A stretch of 64,000 bases of DNA, taken from positions 1-64,000 of the forward strand of contig CAJXSU010000001.1 in the NCBI GenBank assembly GCA_913061465.1, given 5' to 3'. Both the position numbers and the translations under genes were made by a program. This stretch comes from an uncultured Flavobacterium sp. GTDB lineage: Bacteria > Bacteroidota > Bacteroidia > Flavobacteriales > Flavobacteriaceae. Under the pieces are notes generated by a model. It made no database searches, had not been told where the DNA came from, and saw nothing but the letters and a program-made list of their open reading frames with translations. This document shows positions 51,670 through 59,350 of the stretch, one piece after another. Numbering within the stretch: the stretch's first letter is position 1; each line of letters begins with the position of its first letter.

Positions 51670-53770
51670 AATTAACTTTCACTCTAGTACCACTAAAATT
51701 AACATTACCTGTTAATTTATCTATATTATAATCGTCTGTTAAGTCATTAATACTTTCTCCAGCATTCTCCTCTGCTAATTTTATTTTTGTTCCTTGCCTA
51801 TTGTGTCCAAAACCATGTGGAATACTTAATACGCCCTCTTTCATTTCATCACTAATTTCTACTGGTAATTCTATACTACCCACATTAGAAGTTATTCTAA
51901 TTTTTTGGTGATTTGTTATTGAAAGATTATTTGCATCTTTAGGGCACATAAGTACAGTACATCTATTTTTACCTTTCATGAGTAGCTTAGAATTATGCAT
52001 CCAAGAGTTATTATTTCTTAAATGTCTCCGACCTATTAAAGCAAAAGGATAGTTTGTATTATCTTCACCATTAGCATTGAACAACTCTTTATCTAATCTT
52101 TTTAAATCATTAATAAAAAATTTTGGTGAAATATTAATTTTTTTATCTGGAGTAAAGATTCTTTTCGTTAAGAGTGGCTGTAAAGCTCCTAAATCTATTC
52201 CACTAGGGTTTTCTTTCAACTTTTTTACAGACAAATTTGCATCTTTATATGAGGAGAATTGAAACATACCATCTAACATCATTTCTGGTGTTAATGGATT
52301 CTTTTTTCCTGTTATTCTCTCAGTTAATTCATTTAATATTTGCCAATCATGTTTTTGATTTTCATCTTTCTCAAATAAAACTTCAGATAGTTTTGCGGTA
52401 TTTCTAATTGCTAACTGATGAAAAACTAAATCATAATGTAGTGTTTCCAATCCATTCGTAGATGGTAATATAATATTTGCATATTTACTTGTTTCATTTA
52501 AATAAATATCAATTGAAACCATGAAGTCTAAGCCCTCCAGAGCCTTTTCTAGCTTTTTACCATTAGGCGTGGATAATACTGGGTTTCCTGCAGTACAAAT
52601 TAACATTTTTATTTGCCCCTCTCCCTCTACTATCATTTCATCTGCTAGGGTAGCTACAGGTAATTCTCCCGAATACTCAGGTAAATCATGAACCCTACTT
52701 CGATATCTATCAAAATTACCAACCTTACCTTTCATGCCAGTCATAAAGACCAAATCAATGGCTGCCTCAGTAAACATTGCTCCCCCAGCTTTATCCATAT
52801 TATTAGTAACAATATTTATGACATTAATTAGCCATTGACAAATACCTCCAAATTCTTGTGTAGAAACCCCCATTCTTCCATAACAAACTGCAGTTTTTGA
52901 GTTCATGAAATTTTTAGCAATTTTCTGAATCTCTAAACTATCTATACCAATTATGGAAGCTGTTTTTTGTGGTGGATATTGTTTAATAATTTTTTTAATT
53001 TCCTCTAAACCTTTTAAATGACTGGAAAGATGTGTTTTTTTATCTATTCCTTGCTCAAAAATTACGTGCAATAAAGACAATAATAAAAGAGCATCTTTAC
53101 CTGGATTTATAAAAAAATGATCACTAGAAATTTTAGAGGTCTCGGTATATCTTGGGTCAATATTTATAACCTCACCACCTCTTTTCTGAATGTTTTTTAT
53201 TTTTTGAGAAAATCCTGGTGCAGTTAGTAAACTTCCATTTGAGGCTCCTGGATTAGCACCCAGTATCAATAAATAATCTGTTCTTTCAATATCAGGAATT
53301 GGAATTAACATTTGATGTCCAAACATTTTTAAAGAAGCAATATGATGAGGTAATTGATCTGCAGAAGTAGCAGAATATTTTTGTTTGGTCTTTAAACTTT
53401 TTAAAAATGGACCTCCATATAACATTGACCCTAGATTGTGAACGTTTGGATTTCCCTGATAAGTAGCTACTGCATCGTTGCTATATTGTTCTTGAATTTT
53501 CTTTATTTGATGTTCAACTTCATCAAAAGCTTCTGTCCAAGAGATTTTTTTCCATCCATTTTCTACTCTCTTAATTGGTGTTTTTAGCCTGTCTGAATCT
53601 TCATACAAATCTTTTAATGCTAAGGACTTAGGACAGATATAACCTTTACTTAAGGGATCTTTTTTGTCACCAACAATTGAAATGACTTTTTTTTCTTTAT
53701 ATGTGATCTTTAAACCACACATTGCTTCACATAAATTACAAGTCCTGTAATGAATTTTATTTTCTAACAT
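51665..53770 (-). CDS. Molybdopterin-dependent oxidoreductase (DMSO reductase superfamily)
   Basis: The 701-residue protein begins with a 4Fe-4S motif CxxCxxxCx27C (Cys11, Cys14, Cys18, Cys46), then GYICPKSLALKDLYEDSDRL. Bis-MGD binding regions follow: LILGANPGASNGSLLTAPG (about 167-185), ICTAGNPVLSTPNGKKLEKA (about 390-410) and the C-terminal molydopterin-dinucleotide domain with LIGRRHLRNNNSWMHN (about 580-595) and PHGFGHNRQGTK. At the usual metal-ligand site, where Ser, Cys or Sec is expected, the sequence reads KYSATSADQLPHH (about 134-146), so the ligand is uncertain. No signal peptide, electron-transfer subunit or chaperone gene is adjacent. Substrate is unknown. Confidence 0.88.
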   Translation of the reverse strand: MLENKIHYRTCNLCEAMCGLKITYKEKKVISIVGDKKDPLSKGYICPKSLALKDLYEDSDRLKTPIKRVENGWKKISWTEAFDEVEHQIKKIQEQYSNDAVATYQGNPNVHNLGSMLYGGPFLKSLKTKQKYSATSADQLPHHIASLKMFGHQMLIPIPDIERTDYLLILGANPGASNGSLLTAPGFSQKIKNIQKRGGEVINIDPRYTETSKISSDHFFINPGKDALLLLSLLHVIFEQGIDKKTHLSSHLKGLEEIKKIIKQYPPQKTASIIGIDSLEIQKIAKNFMNSKTAVCYGRMGVSTQEFGGICQWLINVINIVTNNMDKAGGAMFTEAAIDLVFMTGMKGKVGNFDRYRSRVHDLPEYSGELPVATLADEMIVEGEGQIKMLICTAGNPVLSTPNGKKLEKALEGLDFMVSIDIYLNETSKYANIILPSTNGLETLHYDLVFHQLAIRNTAKLSEVLFEKDENQKHDWQILNELTERITGKKNPLTPEMMLDGMFQFSSYKDANLSVKKLKENPSGIDLGALQPLLTKRIFTPDKKINISPKFFINDLKRLDKELFNANGEDNTNYPFALIGRRHLRNNNSWMHNSKLLMKGKNRCTVLMCPKDANNLSITNHQKIRITSNVGSIELPVEISDEMKEGVLSIPHGFGHNRQGTKIKLAEENAGESINDLTDDYNIDKLTGNVNFSGTRVKVNL

Positions 53771-53864
53771 AAAAAGAATTTAATCAGAAACCCAAGTTAA
53801 TGAATTTATTTAGACTTAGTTGGTGAGAGATTCTTATGCCTATGTTTAGATAAATAAATTGGGG

Positions 53865-55028
53865 CTACTTACTTGCAAATAAATTTACGTCAGCTTGAGA
53901 AATCTCTTGTTCTCCAAGTATCATTAATCTTTCTACCACATTTCTCAACTCTCTAATATTGCCTGTCCAATCATAGCCTTGTAATAAAGCAATTGCATCA
54001 GAAGAAAATTCTTTTTTTAGAACCCCTTGTTCAGCAGCAATTTTCTGAGTAAAATATTCTATTAATAAAGGGATGTCATTTCTTCTGTCATTTAAAGCTG
54101 GTACATTAATTAAAATTACAGCTAATCTGTGATATAAATCTTCTCTAAATCTTCCCCCAGCAATTTCTTTCTTTAAATCTTTGTTTGTTGCCGCAACAAT
54201 CCTAACATTTACTTTAATATCTTTATCACTGCCAACTCTTTGAATTTTATTTTCTTGTAAAGCACGAAGAACTTTTGCTTGAGCTGATAAACTCATATCA
54301 CCAATTTCATCTAAAAAAATTGTCCCATTATTTGCGGCTTCAAATTTACCTGCCCTATCTTTATTTGCTCCAGTAAAACTTCCTTTTACATGACCAAATA
54401 ATTCACTTTCAATTAGCTCAGACGGTATAGCTGCACAATTAACTTCTATTAAAGATGATTTTGAGCGATTAGATTTTTCATGTAACCAATGCGCTACTAA
54501 TTCCTTACCTGTTCCATTTGAACCGGTAATTAAAACACGAGCATCTGTAGCTGCGACCTTTTCAATCATTTCCTTAATTTGAATAATAGCGTCACTTTCA
54601 CCAATCATTTCATAATTTTTACTCACCTTCTTTTTCAATCGCTTGTTTTCAATAACCAAAACTGTTCTGTCCAAGGCGTTTCTAACAGTATTTAATAAAC
54701 GGTTCAAATCGGGTGGTTTAGATATATAGTCAAATGCTCCCAATCGCATGGTATTTACAGCAGTATCTAAATCTCCATGGCCAGAAATCATTACAATTGG
54801 AATTTCAGGTTTTATTTTTTTTGCTTTTTCTAATACCTCTACTCCATCCATTTTAGGCATCTTTATATCACATAAAACCAAGTCATAATCGTTGTCTTTA
54901 AATTTTTTAATACCTTCCAAGCCATTTTCAGCCTCTTCTACAACATAAGAGTCACTTTCTTCAGAAATAATTTTTACTAATACTCTTCTAATAGCTGCTT
55001 CATCCTCAATAACTAAAATTTTACTCAT
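53865..55028 (-). CDS. Sigma-54-activator response regulator without DNA-binding domain
   Basis: The 387-residue protein has a receiver domain (about 3-118; phospho-acceptor Asp54 in LVLCDIKMPKMDG) and an AAA+ sigma-54 interaction domain (about 140-375) with GSNGTGKE (169-176), the sigma-54 loop GSFTGANKD (216-224; Ser replaces Ala of GAFTGA) and Walker B GTIFLDEIGDM (235-245). It ends EISQADVNLFASK, where NtrC-type proteins continue into a Fis-like helix-turn-helix. The stop is a clear TAG and no frame in the next 94 bp encodes an HTH, so truncation by frameshift is unlikely. It may activate sigma-54 promoters from solution. No histidine kinase is adjacent. It has its own -33/-7 promoter, divergent from marR. 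Confidence 0.92.
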   Translation of the reverse strand: MSKILVIEDEAAIRRVLVKIISEESDSYVVEEAENGLEGIKKFKDNDYDLVLCDIKMPKMDGVEVLEKAKKIKPEIPIVMISGHGDLDTAVNTMRLGAFDYISKPPDLNRLLNTVRNALDRTVLVIENKRLKKKVSKNYEMIGESDAIIQIKEMIEKVAATDARVLITGSNGTGKELVAHWLHEKSNRSKSSLIEVNCAAIPSELIESELFGHVKGSFTGANKDRAGKFEAANNGTIFLDEIGDMSLSAQAKVLRALQENKIQRVGSDKDIKVNVRIVAATNKDLKKEIAGGRFREDLYHRLAVILINVPALNDRRNDIPLLIEYFTQKIAAEQGVLKKEFSSDAIALLQGYDWTGNIRELRNVVERLMILGEQEISQADVNLFASK

Positions 55029-55106
55029 GATACTACTACATTAAATTATAATTAGTTTGTAATATACATCTTACACAACAAACTTTTTTATTTTAACTGA
55101 TTTAAA

Positions 55107-55136
55107 CAAATTTACTTTTTTTACAATAGTTCGCAA
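55107..55136 (-). promoter_or_regulatory. -33/-7 promoter for the sigma-54-activator gene
   Basis: On the minus strand TTG (55136-55134), a 19-bp spacer and TAAATTTG (55114-55107) match the Bacteroidota promoter pattern. The leader to the ATG at 55028 is about 75 nt. An imperfect TTACAA-A-TTGTAA palindrome lies next to it at 55152-55164. Confidence 0.65.
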
Positions 55137-55186
55137 TTGTTTAATTAATTATTACAAATTGTAAAAATTATTTAAATCAAAAAAAA

Positions 55187-55204
55187 TACTATGCATGCAT
55201 AATT
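55187..55204. promoter_or_regulatory. Distal candidate MarR operator
   Basis: TACTATGCATGCATA (55187-55201) repeats, over 15 bases, the left arm and core of the perfect palindrome at 55211-55236; the right arm is degenerate (AATT in place of AGTA). Centres are 28 bp apart, a little under three helical turns. It lies upstream of the expected -33 region. Confidence 0.7.
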
Positions 55205-55210
55205 TTTATG

Positions 55211-55236
55211 AATTTACTATGCATGCATAGTAAATT
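55211..55236. promoter_or_regulatory. Perfect 26-bp palindrome, proximal candidate MarR operator
   Basis: The half-site AATTTACTATGCA is followed by its exact reverse complement. It fills the spacer between the -33 region and the TATCTTTG -7 box of the marR-fadNAE operon, so a bound dimer would block RNA polymerase. Position next to a marR gene and presence of a second copy strongly suggest autoregulation. Confidence 0.85.
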
Positions 55237-55240
55237 TTTA

Positions 55241-55248
55241 TATCTTTG
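55241..55248 (+). promoter_or_regulatory. TAnnTTTG promoter box of the marR-fadNAE operon
   Basis: TATCTTTG matches the consensus and ends only 5 nt before the marR ATG, against 19-31 nt for most other boxes here. Transcription would begin at or next to the ATG, giving a leaderless or nearly leaderless mRNA. Confidence 0.75.
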
Positions 55249-55253
55249 GCATA

Positions 55254-55715
55254 ATGGATAAAAATAAATCAATAGATCATCAATTAAGAGCTACTTGGCA
55301 AGCCGTTGCAAAACTTTATAACGAGAGAGCTGCCAAACATGATAGTACAATGGCTACGGCTTTTGTACTATTAAATATTGATTTTGAAAAAGGAACACCT
55401 TCAACTGCTCTTGGCCCTTTAATGGGAATGGAACCAACAAGTCTCTCAAGAATTTTAAAAACAATGGAAGACAAGGGAGCAATATTTAGAGAAAAAAACC
55501 CTAGTGATGGCAGAAGTGTTATTATTAAACTTACTGACTTTGGAAAGGAGATGAGAGAAATCTCAAGAGAATCCGTTATTATTTTTAATGACATAATTAA
55601 AGAGCATACATCACCAAAAGAATTAGAGGCCTTCTTTAAAGTAACCTCAACCATAAACAAATTAATAGCAGATAAATTAATATATAAAGAAGATACTATT
55701 AATAAAGCTGTATAA
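55254..55715 (+). CDS. MarR family regulator, probable repressor of the fad operon
   Basis: The 153-residue protein has the MarR winged-helix layout: helical N terminus (HQLRATWQAVAKLYNERAAKHD), recognition region STALGPLMGMEPTSLSRILKTMEDKGAIFREKNPSDGR (key residues at about 46-84, wing with SDGRS), and a C-terminal dimerisation helix (LEAFFKVTSTINKLI). MarR repressors bind palindromes and release on ligand binding. It is 15 bp upstream of fadN on the same strand, so it should control the operon together with itself; the ligand could be an acyl-CoA or fatty acid, an inference. The start ATG is correct on homology grounds despite the very short leader. Confidence 0.92.
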   Translation: MDKNKSIDHQLRATWQAVAKLYNERAAKHDSTMATAFVLLNIDFEKGTPSTALGPLMGMEPTSLSRILKTMEDKGAIFREKNPSDGRSVIIKLTDFGKEMREISRESVIIFNDIIKEHTSPKELEAFFKVTSTINKLIADKLIYKEDTINKAV

Positions 55716-55730
55716 ACAAATCAAAAACAA

Positions 55731-58136
55731 ATGACTAGAAGAATTAAAAAAGTTGCAATAGTAGGTTCCGGTATTATGGGAAGTGGAATTGCATGTCACT
55801 TTGCCAATATTGGTGTAGAGGTCCTATTATTAGACATCATCCCAAGAGAACTTAATGAAAAAGAAAAGGCAAAAGGACTTTCATTAAAAGATAGTGTGGT
55901 TCGAAATAGATTAGTAAATGAAGCACTAAAAACTTCACTAAAATCAAAACCTTCACCAATTTATTCTCAAAAATTTGCTGATAGAATTAAAACTGGAAAT
56001 ATTGAAGACGATTTACACAAAATTAAAGATGTAGATTGGATTATGGAAGTAGTTGTGGAAAGACTAGATATAAAGCAACAAGTTTTTGAAAAAATTGAAA
56101 AACATAGAACTCCAGGAACTTTAATTACATCGAATACATCAGGTATACCAATTAAGTTCATGAATGAAGGAAGAAGTGAAGATTTTCAAAAACACTTCGC
56201 AGTAACACATTTTTTTAACCCTCCTAGATATTTAAAATTATTTGAGGTAGTTCCTGGCCCAAAATGCATCCAAGAAGTTACTGACTTTTTAATGATGTAT
56301 GGAGATAAATTTTTAGGAAAAACATCTGTATTGGCAAAAGATACACCTGCTTTTATTGGAAATAGAATTGGGATCTTTGGAATCATGAGTCTATTTCATG
56401 TTGTCAAGGAAATGGGACTTACCATAGAAGAAGTTGATAAGTTAACAGGTCCTGTAATTGGTCGTCCAAAATCTGCTACCTTCAGAACTATTGATGTTGT
56501 AGGTTTAGACACTTTAGTTCATACAGCCAATGGAGTTAAGGATAACTGTCCTAATGATGAAATGAGAGATCAGTTTGTAATTCCAGACTATGTAAACACT
56601 ATGATGGAAAACAAATGGTTGGGAAGTAAAACCAAACAAGGGTTTTACAAAATGACTAAAAATGCCAATGGTAAGAGAGAAATCTTATCGTTAGACTTAA
56701 ATACATTAGAATACAGAACAAAAAAATCTGCAAAATTCGAAACCTTAGAGCTAACAAAATCTATAGATAATGTAACTGATCGATTTAAAGTATTGGTTGC
56801 TGGTAAAGACAAAGCAGGGGAATTCTACAGAAAAAGTTTTGCCGCTATGTTTGCTTATGTTCAAAATAGAATTCCAGAAATTTCTGACGAATTGTACAGA
56901 ATTGATGATGGACTAAGAGCTGGATTTGGGTGGGAACATGGTCCTTTCCAAATTTGGGATGCCATAGGGGTTGCTAAAGGAGTTGAAATTATGAAAGCCG
57001 AAGGAAAAGAACCTGCTGGCTGGGTTACAGAAATGTTATCTAATGGAGAAACTTCTTTTTATTCTGTAAAGGAAGGAGCCACTTTCTATTATGATATTCC
57101 TGCAAAATCACATCTTAAAAAACCTGGACAAGATTCATTTATTATTTTAGACAACATAAGAAAAACCAACGAAGTTTGGAAAAATTCTGGTGCAGTTATT
57201 CAAGATATTGGAGATGGGATTTTAAATTTAGAATTTCAATCTAAAATGAATACTATTGGAGCTGATGTTTTAACAGCTATTAATAAGGCAATCGATTTAG
57301 CTGAAACAAATTACCAAGGATTAGTTGTTGGAAATCAAGCAGCAAACTTTTCAGTTGGAGCCAACATAGGAATGATTTTTATGATGGCTGTTGAACAAGA
57401 ATACGACGAATTAAATTATGCTATCAAATACTTTCAAGATACCATGATGCGTATGCGTTATTCTTCAATTCCTACGATTGCTGCTCCTCATGGAATGGCT
57501 TTAGGTGGTGGATGTGAAATCTCGTTACACGCCGACAAAGTAGTCGCAGCAGCAGAAACTTACATGGGCTTAGTAGAATTTGGTGTTGGTGTTATTCCTG
57601 GTGGTGGTGGTTCTAAAGAAATGGCTCTTCGAGCATCAGATCTATTCCATAAAGGAGATGTTCAATTAAATGTTTTACAAGAACACTTTTTAACCATTGG
57701 AATGGCAAAAGTAGCTACCTCAGCATATGAAGCTTTTGATATAGGATTACTCCAAAAAGGAAAAGATGTTGTGGTTGTAAACAAAGAAAGACAAATTGCT
57801 CAAGCAAAACAACATGCCTTGTTAATGGCAGAATCTGGATATACTCAGCCAGCTGCCCGAAAAGATGTACTTGTATTAGGTAAACAAGCTCTAGGAATGT
57901 TTTTAGTAGGAACAGATTCTATGGAAGCAAGTCATTACATTTCAGAACATGATAAGAAAATTGCAAATAAACTTGCCTATGTTATGGCTGGTGGAGATTT
58001 ATCAGAACCCACAAAGGTCACTGAGCAGTATCTTTTAGATATTGAACGTGAAGCGTTTCTAAGTTTAACAACAGAACGAAAAACTTTAGAACGTATTCAA
58101 CACATGTTAAAAACTGGTAAACCATTAAGAAACTAA
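55731..58136 (+). CDS. fadN: 3-hydroxyacyl-CoA dehydrogenase / enoyl-CoA hydratase, FadN type
   Basis: The 801-residue enzyme carries out two beta-oxidation steps. The dehydrogenase comes first: NAD-binding VGSGIMGSGIACHF (about 10-23), SNTSGIP, catalytic His in VTHFFNPPRYLKLFEVV (about 156-172) and the 3HCDH C-terminal repeats (e.g. AKDTPAFIGNRIG about 202-214). The hydratase follows: APHGMALGGGCEISLHAD (about 585-602, oxyanion hole) and GLVEFGVGVIPGGGGSKEMAL (about 616-636, catalytic Glu). This dehydrogenase-first order is that of Bacillus FadN (YusL), opposite to E. coli FadB. Length fits FadN (789). It is the first structural gene after marR, 5 bp before fadA. Confidence 0.94.
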   Translation: MTRRIKKVAIVGSGIMGSGIACHFANIGVEVLLLDIIPRELNEKEKAKGLSLKDSVVRNRLVNEALKTSLKSKPSPIYSQKFADRIKTGNIEDDLHKIKDVDWIMEVVVERLDIKQQVFEKIEKHRTPGTLITSNTSGIPIKFMNEGRSEDFQKHFAVTHFFNPPRYLKLFEVVPGPKCIQEVTDFLMMYGDKFLGKTSVLAKDTPAFIGNRIGIFGIMSLFHVVKEMGLTIEEVDKLTGPVIGRPKSATFRTIDVVGLDTLVHTANGVKDNCPNDEMRDQFVIPDYVNTMMENKWLGSKTKQGFYKMTKNANGKREILSLDLNTLEYRTKKSAKFETLELTKSIDNVTDRFKVLVAGKDKAGEFYRKSFAAMFAYVQNRIPEISDELYRIDDGLRAGFGWEHGPFQIWDAIGVAKGVEIMKAEGKEPAGWVTEMLSNGETSFYSVKEGATFYYDIPAKSHLKKPGQDSFIILDNIRKTNEVWKNSGAVIQDIGDGILNLEFQSKMNTIGADVLTAINKAIDLAETNYQGLVVGNQAANFSVGANIGMIFMMAVEQEYDELNYAIKYFQDTMMRMRYSSIPTIAAPHGMALGGGCEISLHADKVVAAAETYMGLVEFGVGVIPGGGGSKEMALRASDLFHKGDVQLNVLQEHFLTIGMAKVATSAYEAFDIGLLQKGKDVVVVNKERQIAQAKQHALLMAESGYTQPAARKDVLVLGKQALGMFLVGTDSMEASHYISEHDKKIANKLAYVMAGGDLSEPTKVTEQYLLDIEREAFLSLTTERKTLERIQHMLKTGKPLRN

Positions 58137-58140
58137 AAAA

Positions 58141-59331
58141 ATGAAAACAGCTTATATAGTAAAAGGATATAGAACAGCCGTAGGGAAAGCACCTAAAGGA
58201 TTGTTTAGATTTAAAAGAACAGATGAATTAGCTGCTGAAACTATTCAGCACATGATGAAGGAACTTCCTGAGTTAGATGTTAAACGTATTGATGATGTCA
58301 TTGTAGGAAATGCTATGCCAGAAGGATCACAAGGACTTAATATGGCTCGTTTAATTTCTCTTATGGGATTAAATAGTGTGGATGTTCCTGGAGTAACTGT
58401 TAATAGATTTTGCTCGTCTGGTGTTGAAACTATCGCAATGGCTACAGCTAAAATTCAGGCTGGAATGGCAGATTGTATCATTGCTGGTGGTGCTGAAAGC
58501 ATGAGTGCAGTTCCAATGACAGGTTATAAACCTGAATTAAACTACAATACAGTAAAACAAGGACACGAAGATTACTATTGGGGAATGGGAAATACTGCTG
58601 AAGCGGTCGCAAATCAATTTAAAGTTTCTCGACAGGATCAAGATGAATTTGCATATCACTCTCATATGAAGGCTTTAAAAGCTCAAGCTGAAAATCGTTT
58701 TCAAGAACAAATTGCTCCAATTACTGTAGACCAAATCTATCTAGATGCTAATGGTAAGAAAGCTACTAAGACCTATACCGTTACAAAAGATGAAGGACCT
58801 AGAGCTGGAACTAGCAAAGAGGCATTAGCTAAGTTACGTGCTGTTTTTGCAGCTGGTGGAAGTGTAACTGCAGGGAATTCGTCTCAAATGAGTGACGGTG
58901 CTGCTTTTGTTATGGTGATGAGTGAAGACATGGTTAAAGAATTAAATATAGAACCAATAGCTAGAATGGTAAATTATGCTGCAGCTGGTGTTGAACCAAG
59001 AATTATGGGAATTGGTCCCGTAGCTGCCATACCAAAAGCACTTAAACAAGCAGGTTTACAACAAAATGATATCGACCTAATAGAATTGAATGAAGCATTT
59101 GCTTCACAATCATTGGCTGTTATTAGAGAATTAGATTTAAATAAAGAAATTATCAATGTTAATGGTGGAGCCATAGCCCTAGGACACCCATTAGGTTGTA
59201 CTGGAGCAAAACTTTCTGTTCAATTATTTGATGAAATGAGAAAAAGAAATATGAAAAACAAATATGGAATGGTAACCATGTGTGTTGGAACAGGTCAAGG
59301 TGCAGCAGGTATCTTTGAATTTTTAAATTAA
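58141..59331 (+). CDS. fadA: Acetyl-CoA C-acyltransferase (3-ketoacyl-CoA thiolase)
   Basis: The 396-residue thiolase cleaves 3-ketoacyl-CoA with CoA. The catalytic residues are visible: Cys91 in VNRFCSSGVE, His350 in ALGHPLGCTGA and Cys381 in MVTMCVGTGQGAAG. The N terminus is typical (MKTAYIVKGYRTAVGKAPKG). It is the middle gene of fadN-fadA-fadE, as in Bacillus fadNAE; the ATG follows fadN by 4 bp and the fadE ATG comes 19 bp after its stop. Confidence 0.96.
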   Translation: MKTAYIVKGYRTAVGKAPKGLFRFKRTDELAAETIQHMMKELPELDVKRIDDVIVGNAMPEGSQGLNMARLISLMGLNSVDVPGVTVNRFCSSGVETIAMATAKIQAGMADCIIAGGAESMSAVPMTGYKPELNYNTVKQGHEDYYWGMGNTAEAVANQFKVSRQDQDEFAYHSHMKALKAQAENRFQEQIAPITVDQIYLDANGKKATKTYTVTKDEGPRAGTSKEALAKLRAVFAAGGSVTAGNSSQMSDGAAFVMVMSEDMVKELNIEPIARMVNYAAAGVEPRIMGIGPVAAIPKALKQAGLQQNDIDLIELNEAFASQSLAVIRELDLNKEIINVNGGAIALGHPLGCTGAKLSVQLFDEMRKRNMKNKYGMVTMCVGTGQGAAGIFEFLN

Positions 59332-59350
59332 AAAAAGTAAAATATATAAC

